This document shows, one piece after another, positions 36,794-45,100 of a DNA stretch of 49,282 nucleotides. A model generated the notes under the pieces. It was not told where the DNA came from. It worked only from the letters and a program-made list of their open reading frames with translations, and made no database searches. Every line of letters begins with the position of its first letter. Within the stretch, counting starts at the first letter, position 1. Source of the DNA: an uncultured Clostridia bacterium. Lineage in GTDB: Bacteria; Bacillota; Clostridia; Oscillospirales; Oscillospiraceae. Location of the stretch: contig CAMHEN010000005.1 in NCBI GenBank assembly GCA_946184165.1, forward strand, positions 1 through 49,282. Reading direction: 5' to 3'. A program made the translations under genes and the position numbers.

Positions 36794-38572
36794 TCAAAAG
36801 ATCACGTTGCACTCCGGCAGCGCCATGCATAAGTTGTTGATATCTTCAAGCGAGAGGGGATTGCCCGAGATGCGCAGGGTTCGCAGCGAGGTCAGTCCCA
36901 TGAGCGGCTGGAGCGAGCTGATCTGGTTATAGGAAAGATCCAGGTTTTCGATATTCGTCAGCATCGAGAGCGGCGTCACATCCGACAGAGTATTATAGCT
37001 CAGATTCAGACTTGTGACCGAATAGCGGCAGTCGGCAAAAACCAGCGGGTAGATATTGCTGATCTGATTGACGCTCAGGTCGATCTCCCGCAGATTGCCC
37101 AGCATCTGGATGCTGCTGATATCCGTGATCCCCTGCCCGATGATGCGCAGGGTGGTTGCGTCGTTCGGCACGAGGCGCCCGTCAAAATAGATGTCCACGC
37201 TGAAGGGAGCGTGGGAGACCTGACAGGCGGGCAGGCTCCTCTTCAGCGTCTCCACCGACGCCCCGGTGAGCCCGGGATTATCCAGAATGTTCAGGGTGCC
37301 GAGCGTCTGCAGGCCGTAGAGATAGGGAAGATCGCCGTCCTGCAGCCCCGTACCGTTCAGGCCGAGGGTCGAGATGCTCCTGAGTTTTCTGAGGCCGGAG
37401 AAGTCGTGGATGGGATTGCCGTCCAGATACAGGGTGCTGAGCCCCGTCATCATGGTCAGCGCCGTGGTGGAGCCGATGGCGTTATTGGACGCGTTGAGAA
37501 AATACAGCGCCGAGATACCCATGAGCGGCTTTAAGTCCACCACGTTGTTGGAGGAGATGTCCAGCCACTGGAGATAGGGCAGATTCATGAGCGGGCTCAG
37601 ATCGCTGATCATGTTCCCGCTGAGATTGAGCCTTGTGATGTACTGGCAGCCTGCGAGAGCGGATATGTCCCAGATGCCCATGTCGCTGAGATCCAGATCC
37701 GTCACGTCGGAGGAGAAGGTGACCCCGCCGAAGCTGATGTCCTGCATCTCCTGCTGCGCCTTTTCACTGTGGATGGCACAGTTGGGCAGGGCCCGCGACA
37801 GATCGGAGAGCTGCGATTCGGTGATCTCAATGCCCTTGATGCTCAGGCTCTTGAGATTGTCAAGGCCATAGAGGGGGCTGAAATCGCGGATGGGATTGTT
37901 GTCAAGGTAGAGATTCCGGAGTCCCGTCAGCGCCGCGAGCGGCGCAATGTCCATGATCTCGTTGTCGCTGAGGTTCAGATTGACAAGGCCCCCCAGCGTG
38001 GCAAGCTGCGAAATGTTGCGCAGGGTGTTGCCCGCCACGGAGAGACTGTCAAGCCCGTAGAGCTGGGCGATCTCCATGAGAGTCGAATCGCCCAGATCCA
38101 TGTTGTCCAGGACAAGGCGCGTGGTACTGACCGCGTATTCCCGCCCCGCCACAAATATCGTCTCATTCGCCTCGAGGCTTCTGCGCAGATTCTCCACCTG
38201 CTGTATGCGCGAGGCGATCGCAGGCTTGTTCAGATCCATCATACGCAGCACTTCGAGAGCTTTTGGATAGTTTTCCTGCGTCTGATAGCAGTCGGCCATG
38301 AGCAGCAGGCACTCCTCCGTCTTCTCCACCGAGGACGCCTTGCGCAGGGCGGCCAGCGCCCCGTCGTAGTCCTTGTTGTAGAAAAGCCGCTGGGCCTGGT
38401 TCATATAGTCGTTGTACCGGCGGTTGTCCACGATGCCCATGAGCACGACTGCCATGGCCACCACGAACACGGACGCCAGAAGCGTACAGAGCAGGATCGC
38501 ACGTTTTTTGTTCGGCTTTCGCCTGACGGCCCTGCCGCCGGAGGCATAGGCCGCGCGCTTCGGCTCACTCAT
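36794..38572 (-). CDS. membrane-anchored TPR plus internalin-like leucine-rich repeat protein
   Basis: N-terminal TM ILLCTLLASVFVVAMAVVLMG; TPR-like YNKDYDGALAALRKA...YPKALEVLRMM; many LxxLxLSxNxIxDIxPL repeats. Confidence 0.85.
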   Translation of the reverse strand: MSEPKRAAYASGGRAVRRKPNKKRAILLCTLLASVFVVAMAVVLMGIVDNRRYNDYMNQAQRLFYNKDYDGALAALRKASSVEKTEECLLLMADCYQTQENYPKALEVLRMMDLNKPAIASRIQQVENLRRSLEANETIFVAGREYAVSTTRLVLDNMDLGDSTLMEIAQLYGLDSLSVAGNTLRNISQLATLGGLVNLNLSDNEIMDIAPLAALTGLRNLYLDNNPIRDFSPLYGLDNLKSLSIKGIEITESQLSDLSRALPNCAIHSEKAQQEMQDISFGGVTFSSDVTDLDLSDMGIWDISALAGCQYITRLNLSGNMISDLSPLMNLPYLQWLDISSNNVVDLKPLMGISALYFLNASNNAIGSTTALTMMTGLSTLYLDGNPIHDFSGLRKLRSISTLGLNGTGLQDGDLPYLYGLQTLGTLNILDNPGLTGASVETLKRSLPACQVSHAPFSVDIYFDGRLVPNDATTLRIIGQGITDISSIQMLGNLREIDLSVNQISNIYPLVFADCRYSVTSLNLSYNTLSDVTPLSMLTNIENLDLSYNQISSLQPLMGLTSLRTLRISGNPLSLEDINNLCMALPECNVIF

Positions 38573-39368
38573 GCTTGTTCCCGTCGGCGCTCTCCCCGTC
38601 GGCCGGGTCCCAGGGTTCGGGCTCCAGTGTCAGAGAGGGCGAATAGCTCTCGTCCCAGTAGGCGCTGTCCGCCTCCTTCGCTTCGGGCGCGGGCGCGGGC
38701 GCAGGCGCCGGAGCCGGGGCGGGCGCCGGTACAGGCGCGGGCGCGGGAACAGGCGCAGGCGCAGGCGTCGGAGCAGGCTGGGGCGCGGGCGTCGGAGTCG
38801 GAACAGGCTGGGGCGCGGGCGTACGTTTTTTAAGCCCCATCCCGACGCAGAAAAGCGCCGCCATCATGCCGAGGACGCTGATTTCCTGCATGCCTTCCAG
38901 GAAGGTCACGGGATTGACCGTATCGCTGAGGCGTGGGAGATCCTCCACGAAGAGGTGGTAGAGAAACGGCAGGCCGAACAGGGGCGGCAGCAGCCATTTG
39001 GTGCGGATCCAGCCAAACACCGTCGCCGTGTAGACAACCGCGACCGTGAGATAGAGCAGGATGCAGAGCACCGTGTGGGTCCAGCTTGTAAAGCTGAAGG
39101 CCTTGTAAACAAAAAACACGACGCCCAGAAGCACGGGGATCACGGAGAGGAAGAAGCCCTTCTTCCCCAGCAGCAGAATGCAGAGCCCCAGCATCAGGCA
39201 GCAGCACACCGGCAGCAGCACCAGCATGATGAAGTTGACCCTGTCAGTCCAGAGTCCCCAGCAGCCGATGATACGAAACACAATGGTCTGCATGAGCAGG
39301 AGCATGGCGCTCTCTGCGAAGAAGCCGGTTTTGTCCAGATAAAATTTCACTCTTGCGCTGTCCTTCAT
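38565..39368 (-). CDS. polytopic membrane protein with long Pro-Ala repeat linker and acidic C-terminus
   Basis: Multiple TM segments; PAPQPVPTPTPAPQPAPTPAPAPVPAPAPVPAPAPAPAPAPAPAPE; 8-bp overlap with the TPR-LRR gene. Confidence 0.75.
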   Translation of the reverse strand: MKDSARVKFYLDKTGFFAESAMLLLMQTIVFRIIGCWGLWTDRVNFIMLVLLPVCCCLMLGLCILLLGKKGFFLSVIPVLLGVVFFVYKAFSFTSWTHTVLCILLYLTVAVVYTATVFGWIRTKWLLPPLFGLPFLYHLFVEDLPRLSDTVNPVTFLEGMQEISVLGMMAALFCVGMGLKKRTPAPQPVPTPTPAPQPAPTPAPAPVPAPAPVPAPAPAPAPAPAPAPEAKEADSAYWDESYSPSLTLEPEPWDPADGESADGNKHE

Positions 39369-39461
39369 TCGCTTTGCCGCCTTTCCCCAGATGCCGCAGC
39401 AAATGGGCAGAAATAAATGCAGTATGGAATTATATCATAATGTTCTCAGTTTCGCAAGTGC

Positions 39462-39508
39462 GGGGGAGCCCGTAGACGCGCCGCAGGGGGAACCCGTAGA
39501 CGCGCCGC
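39462..39508. repeat. 24-bp-period tandem duplication
   Basis: gggggagcccgtagacgcgccgc (39462-39484) and gggggaacccgtagacgcgccgc (39486-39508). Confidence 0.85.
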
Positions 39509-39582
39509 CGCGCTTCTGTTTTTGCCGACGCCCGGGAAGCGCTTGCATTCAGCGCAGCTTTTGACTATAATGACTATATGAT

Positions 39583-39775
39583 GGCGAAACGCCGCAAGGC
39601 GTTCCGCCGAGCCGCCTTGCGGCTCAGCGCCGCAGATTGGCTGCGGCGCCCTATATTCATTGCAATGAGCATCGCGCGAATGATTATGAAATCATTCGCT
39701 GCCAAACTTGTCGTTTGGCGGCGAAATCAATCGAATCCTCGATTGATTTCACCGTGCGATGATCATTATAATGAA
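39583..39775. repeat. intergenic multi-hairpin element B (seven consecutive hairpins/palindromes)
   Basis: Stems 39583-39608 (10/11), 39609-39625 (7), 39627-39649 (9), TCATTGCAATGA 39657-39668, 39676-39699 (10), 39701-39719 (7), 39723-39750 (12); imperfect 23-nt outer arms 39656-39678 vs 39753-39775, 19/23. Confidence 0.85.
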
Positions 39776-39815
39776 CTTGATGAACACATAACGAAACGGA
39801 AAGCGAGTGCGGAAA

Positions 39816-40142
39816 ATGGCAGATCATGTGAGCAGCTTTTTTGAACGCTATGACGCCGACAGCGCCCTGAGAAAGCGGGTGGAGGACGCCGTCGCCTGTT
39901 ACCCCGGGAGTCTTGAGATCCGCGAATCGCTGGTGGAGGCGGTGCTGCTGCCCGTCGCGGCGGAGCTCGGCCTGCCCTTTACGGTGGAGGAGCTGCGCGC
40001 CTATGAGACGCGAAAGAAGCTCAGCCGCGTCAAACCCGATACGCCCATCGAAGAGGGCGAGGAGGATGAGGACGCGGATTTTGAGGGCTACTGGCTGCTC
40101 GACCGCGGATGGGAGAACGACGCCTCCGTATTCAAACGCTGA
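39816..40142 (+). CDS. small acidic protein with Nif11-like N-terminal domain (tentative)
   Basis: MADHVSSFFERYDADSALRKRVEDAVACYPG...LVEAVLLPVAAELGLPFTVEELRAYETRKK resembles the Nif11 helix pattern; acidic tail EEGEEDEDADFEGYWLLDRGWENDASVFKR. Confidence 0.55.
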   Translation: MADHVSSFFERYDADSALRKRVEDAVACYPGSLEIRESLVEAVLLPVAAELGLPFTVEELRAYETRKKLSRVKPDTPIEEGEEDEDADFEGYWLLDRGWENDASVFKR

Positions 40143-40155
40143 GCGCCGCCCGGTC

Positions 40156-40887
40156 TCATCCCCAGAAGCCGAAGCGGTAGTCCCGGATATAGCTGTCGTT
40201 TGCCGAAACGTGCCTGACCAGGCGGTAGGCCGTGATGAACATCACGACGACGAAGGCGAAAAAGGCCAGGGTCATGAAGCCGCCCCCGCTGCTCGCGGTA
40301 AAGTCATAGAAGCCGTGCAGGAGCGCCGGGATCAAAAGCGCGCGCGTGCGCATCCGTTTGGATCCGGGCAGATCCCCCGCAGCCTCGCGCCGCTTGGCCA
40401 TGCCGTACCAGGTGCCCATAAAGACGCCGAAACAGGCGTGGCCCGGGATGGCCGTCACCGCGCGGATGAGGGCCGTGGACATGCCGTAGGCTGCGACATA
40501 GCCGATATTCTCCCAGAGGGCAAAGCCCAGGGACACAAACACGCCGTACACCACGCCGTCAAACTGGCAGTTGAATTCCGGATTCCGCCAGGTGCGCTTT
40601 TTGAGCAGGACGTATTTTGCGCCCTCCTCCGAAAAGGCGACCACGATGAAATACAGCAGGAAATCATAGAGCCTGGTCTCTTCCGCGAACACCGCGTTCA
40701 AAACCGCGATGCCGATCCGCTCCCCCAGGGAGGCGACAATGGTAGACAGGATACCAAAGAGGACCAGCGAGAGGAGCAGTCCCCTGCTCTCCTTCTCCAG
40801 ACGGTCCGCCCGCTCGACCCGGACCAGCAGAATAATGGCCGGGATGACCGCCGCCGCGATCAGGACGGGGTTTAGTGTGATATACAT
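40156..40887 (-). CDS. PrsW-family intramembrane metalloprotease
   Basis: FSEEGAKYVLLK (EExxK motif), DGVVYGVFVSLGFALWENIGY, IPGHACFGVFMGTWYG, LIPALLHGFYDF. Confidence 0.9.
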   Translation of the reverse strand: MYITLNPVLIAAAVIPAIILLVRVERADRLEKESRGLLLSLVLFGILSTIVASLGERIGIAVLNAVFAEETRLYDFLLYFIVVAFSEEGAKYVLLKKRTWRNPEFNCQFDGVVYGVFVSLGFALWENIGYVAAYGMSTALIRAVTAIPGHACFGVFMGTWYGMAKRREAAGDLPGSKRMRTRALLIPALLHGFYDFTASSGGGFMTLAFFAFVVVMFITAYRLVRHVSANDSYIRDYRFGFWG

Positions 40888-41050
40888 TTTCTCTTCCCCC
40901 TGTGTTTATCTTGGGAACAGGATAGCATTTTATGCGCCGTAAATCAAGAAGGCCGCAAAACAAACAGGAAACACTCGGCGAAAAAGAGCCGATTGCGAAA
41001 CCGTAATCTCACAATCGACCGGGCGAAAAAAGATAAAGGAGGACATCGTT

Positions 41051-41596
41051 ATGGCAAACACCGTCGGACCGCTGCTCAAAGAGGCGCGCAGCAAGGCAAA
41101 GCTCAGCCAGGAGGCGCTCGCCTCCCAGATCGAAGGGCTCAGCGCCGCGGATCTCAGCAAGGCCGAGCGCGGAGAAAAGGAGCTCTCCCAGTCCGTGCTG
41201 CGGCAAATCGCGAAGATCACCGGGGTTACGCAGAGCTCTCTCGTGAACGCCGCAAAGGAGAGCACCTACGGCAGCACCCCCGCGGCAAAAAAGACAAGCG
41301 CTGCGTCGACCAAAAAGACAGACGCCTCTTCCTCTTCCGCGAAGAAAACAGGCAGCGCTTCCAGCACGAAGAAGACAAGCTCATCCTCGAGCGCGAAGAA
41401 AACGAGTTCTTCCACGGCCAAAAAGGCGGAGCTTGAGCTGACGGCCGCCGAAAAGAAGCTCGTGGAGCTCTACCGCGCGGCAGACTCCGAGACGAAGAAA
41501 AGGGCCGTCGCCGTCCTCAAGGGCGAAGAGACCGACGCCGGGGACATCCTCACCACCCTCCTCGGCAGCGCGATGGACATGTTCGGGAAGAAATAA
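41051..41596 (+). CDS. XRE-family HTH protein with Lys/Ser/Thr/Ala low-complexity linker and C-terminal helical domain
   Basis: HTH GPLLKEARSKAKLSQEALASQIEGLSAADLSKAERGEKELSQSVLRQIAKITGV; linker AKKTSAASTKKTDASSSSAKKTGSASSTKKTSSSSSAKKTSSSTAKK; tail ELTAAEKKLVELYRAADSETKKRAVAVLKGEE. Confidence 0.85.
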   Translation: MANTVGPLLKEARSKAKLSQEALASQIEGLSAADLSKAERGEKELSQSVLRQIAKITGVTQSSLVNAAKESTYGSTPAAKKTSAASTKKTDASSSSAKKTGSASSTKKTSSSSSAKKTSSSTAKKAELELTAAEKKLVELYRAADSETKKRAVAVLKGEETDAGDILTTLLGSAMDMFGKK

Positions 41597-41654
41597 GCGC
41601 CAGTATCCGCTAATATATTGAAGACCGCCGGGGCGTCGCCCGGCGGTCCCAATG

Positions 41655-41822
41655 TGTAGACAAACCTCCACTCTCGTCATTCCGAGCCAGTGTCGCAACA
41701 CTGGCGTGGGAATCCGTTCCTCGGTAGAATGTCTGATTTGATGCGGCTTTCGGGGAATACGGATTGCCACACCAGTGACGTCGGTCACTGGTTCGCAATG
41801 ACATAAACGGACTTTGTCTACA
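41655..41822. mobile_element. MITE-like inverted-repeat element D, flanked by 27-bp direct repeats
   Basis: TIRs TGTAGACAAA (41655-41664) / TTTGTCTACA (41813-41822); inverted arms 41676-41717 vs 41759-41802, each with an internal hairpin (41687-41704; 41771-41792); flanks gaccgccggggcgtcgcccggcggtcc at 41623-41649 and 41829-41855. Confidence 0.7.
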
Positions 41823-41828
41823 GTCTGA

Positions 41829-41863
41829 GACCGCCGGGGCGTCGCCCGGCGGTCCTTTTTATT
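41829..41863 (+). terminator. intrinsic terminator
   Basis: ACCGCCGGG-gcgtcg-CCCGGCGGT followed by CCTTTTTATT. Confidence 0.75.
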
Positions 41864-41915
41864 AGATCATCACAAAACTGTATGGAACGAAGGTGCACAC
41901 AGCGCCTGAGGGACA

Positions 41916-42149
41916 GGCTCCCCTGAAAGGAGATTGTGTGCCGCCGCTGCCTGTGGCAGAGAAAGGCGGTACGGAATCTCCGCAGCCGCGCCTTTGGCGG
42001 GCCGTCGCGAAGCAGGCCCGGGAAAGGCATTGCGGCAAGGCGAAAAAGGCTGGCGCGGCGATTTATCGCCGTGACTGAGGGGTCAACCCCTCCGTCATCC
42101 GCCTTGCGTGAGACGGCGGATGCCACCTCCCCTTTCAGGGGAGGCTTTT
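41916..42149. repeat. multi-hairpin inverted-repeat element E with terminator-like end
   Basis: Left arm GGCTCCCCTGAAAGGAGA matches the complement of right arm CCTCCCCTTTCAGGGGAGGC; stems CGGCGAT-tt-ATCGCCG 42056-42071, TGACtGAGGGGT/ACCCCTCcGTCA 42072-42097, CATCCGCC/GGCGGATG 42096-42122, CCTCCCCT-ttc-AGGGGAGG 42126-42144 plus T-run. Confidence 0.75.
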
Positions 42150-42198
42150 TTACTCCAGCGGAGCATGTCCTTTGCCAGCCGCCGAAGCCGGGCCGCTC

Positions 42199-45100
42199 TC
42201 ACGCGATCGGAAGGAAGCCGAAGCCGTTTCTTTCGGCGTAAGACTCCGCGGTGCTGCCGGGGACGCCGAGGATGATGAGGCCGTCCACCCTGTCAAAGGC
42301 GTCGGCGGCAATCTTAGCTGCGGCTGCCGGGATGGAAATATACCTGAGATGCGGGCAGTTCGCAAACGCGCGGGAGCCGATCGTCGCGGTCATGTCCGAG
42401 AGCTTCACAAAGGTGAACGCGCCGCCCGCGAAGGCTTCCCCGTCGATTTCCGTCAATGCCGCGGGGAGAATGAAGTCGGGCTGTCCCCAGATGGCGAAGA
42501 GCGTCACATTTTTCTCGGGCATATAATACCCGGTCTCACCGTAATCCGCGCCCGTGCTATTAGCCCAGCCGAGGAAGGTATAGCCCTCGCGTGTCGGCGT
42601 CGGGAGCGAAGCCGGGGCGTCTTCCGTGTCGGCCTCCCACTGGGCATAGAGCGTCACGCTCTCTTCCGCCGTGTAGCTGCCGCCGGGGGCATAGGCCGTG
42701 CCGCTGCCGTCAGCCTTCGTGTTCCAGCCGCTGAAGCTGTAGTCTGTGTAGCGTGTCGCATTCACGCGGCTGGGCGTAACGCTGCCGCCGTTCGCGTTCA
42801 GGATGATGCGGAAGTTTTCCAGTTTCTCCTCACGCTCGGGCTCCGTGTCGGAGAGGGCAAGGTCCCTCCCGGCATATTTTGTCTGACTGTCCGGCGCGCC
42901 TGTGCCGCCGTTTGCGTCGTAGGTGACGGTATATGTGATCTCCTTAAACGTAGCCGTCACGGTCACGTCGCCCGCGGGCATGGTGAAAGCGTTATCCGTC
43001 ACGAGGATCTCCGTCTCGCCCTGCTTGACCGTCAGGGTATCCAGGAGATATCCGGCGTCGGGCGTGACCGTCAAGGTGACAGTTTTGGTGTCGAAGCAAA
43101 CGCTGGATTCTTCTCCGTCAACAACAGCCGTAACAATTCCATTTGCGGTCTCGGGTATCGTGATGGTATGGCGGAAGCGCACAACATTTGTAAGCGCTTC
43201 ATTGTTCGCTGCAATCGTGATGTCCGCCCACTGTGCCTCCGTTCCGGGATAAAACGCATCCTCCAGCCCGCTGCAGCCGTAGAAGGCACTGTAATCAATA
43301 CTGGTCACGCTCGAAGGGATCGTCACGCTCGTCAGCCAGCTGCAGTAGGCGAAGGTAGCGTTGCCTATGCTCGTCACGCCCTCAGGGATCGTCACGCTCG
43401 TCAACCCGGTGCAGAACTCGAAGGCATAGTCGCCGATGCTCGTCACGCCCTCAGGGATCGTCACGCTCGTCAGGCCGCGGCATTCGGAGAAGGCATAGTC
43501 GCCGATGCTCGTCACGCCATTCCCGATCGTCACGCTCGTCAGTCCGCTGCAGTTCTGGAAGGCATAGCTGCCGATGCTCGTCACGCTCGCCGGGATCGTC
43601 ACGCTCGTCAGTCCGCTGCAGTTATAAAAGGCACGTTCGCCGATGCCGGTGACGCCGGGCTGGATAACGACAGATTGAATATCCTCTTTGTTTCCGCGCC
43701 ATGCGTCAGTGGAATTATAGGTAAAACCGTTCATATCTCCCTCACCGGAGATTGTGAGTGTTCCCGTCTCGTCCAGCACCCATGTCAGGTCTCCCCAGGT
43801 GCCGGAGGCAAGGGTCTCCACAAATGTCGCGGTCACGGTCACATTGCCCGCGGGCATGGTGAAAGCGTTATCCGTCACGGGGATCTCCGTCTCGCCCTGC
43901 TTGACCGTCAGGGTATCCAGGAGATATCCGGCGTCGGGCGTGATCGTCAGCATGACAGTGTCGCCCTCCGGCGCTCCTATCTTTTCCGTGGAGACGGTAC
44001 CATTGGCACTCTCGGGTATCGTGATAGCATAGTGGCGGAAGCGCACAACATTTGTAAGCGCATTATTGTACCCTCTAATTGTGATGTCCGCCCACTGTGC
44101 CTCCGTTCCGGGATAAAAAGCATCCTCCAGACTGTTGCAGCCATAGAAGGCATAGATGCCGATGCCGGTCACGCCCTCAGGGATCGTCACGCTTGTCAGA
44201 CGGGTGCATAAATAGAAGGCACCGTTGCTGATGCTCGTCACGCTGTCCGGGATCGTCACGCTCGTCAGTCCGCTGCAGCCATCGAAGGCAGAGCTGCTGA
44301 TGCTGGTCACGCCATTCCCGATCGTCACGCTCGTCAGTCCGCTGCAGCCGGAGAAGGCCTCCTCGCCGATGTAGGTCACGCTCGAAGGGATCGTCACGCT
44401 CGTGAGTCCGCTGCAGCCGGAGAAGGCATCCATGCCGATGCCGGTCACGCTCGAAGGGATCGTCACGCTCGTCAGTCCGCTGCAGCCGGAGAAGGTGAAC
44501 ATGCCGATGCTCGTCACACCCTCCGGGATCGTCACGCTCGTAAGCCCGCTGCAGCCATTAAAGGCATAGTCGCCAATGCTGGTCACGCTGTCCGGGATCG
44601 TCACGCTCGTCAGGCTGCTGCAGCCAGAGAAGGCAGAGGTGCAGATGCTGGTGACACCCTCCGGGATCGTCAAGCTCGTCAATCCGCTGCAGCCAAAGAA
44701 CGCATTATTGCCGATGCTGGTCACGCTCCCCGGGATCGTCAAGCTCGTCAATCCGCTGCAGCGGTTGAAAGCACCGTTGCCGATGCTGGTCACGCTTGCC
44801 GGGATCGTCACGCTCGTCAGCCCTCTGCAGTTTTCGAAGGCCCAGCTGTAGATGCTGGTGACACCGTCAGGAATAACATATTCTCCCTGCAGCCCTTCCG
44901 GTGCACGAATTATCGTATTTCCAGAAAAAAGTACACCATACGCATCGCTGTAATATACTGTATTATTCTCATCGACCCAGATTCCATTTAAGCTGCTGCA
45001 GCCATCGAAGGCAGAGCTGCTGATGCTGGTCACGCCATTCCCGATCGTCACGCTCGTCAGTCCGCTGCAGCCGTAGAAGGCATCGTCGCCGATGCTCGTC

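Noticed and set aside
38571-39416. Arg/Gly-rich plus-strand ORF (RRGRGNRRRRRRRSRLGRGRR) as an RNA-binding protein
   Set aside because: Complement of the Pro-Ala repeat of the minus-strand membrane protein; no start context.
39816-40142. RiPP precursor cluster based on the Nif11-like protein
   Set aside because: No LanM, radical SAM, YcaO or peptidase-ABC genes nearby, no Gly-Gly motif and no Cys/Ser/Thr-rich core; retained only as a Nif11-like small protein.
42172-44211. 679-aa plus-strand ORF and other long plus-strand ORFs antisense to the BspA-like LRR gene (also 45898-46674)
   Set aside because: Produced by the in-frame 69-bp repeat on the opposite strand; Arg/His/Ala-rich composition and no RBS or family motifs; the minus-strand LRR protein is unambiguous.
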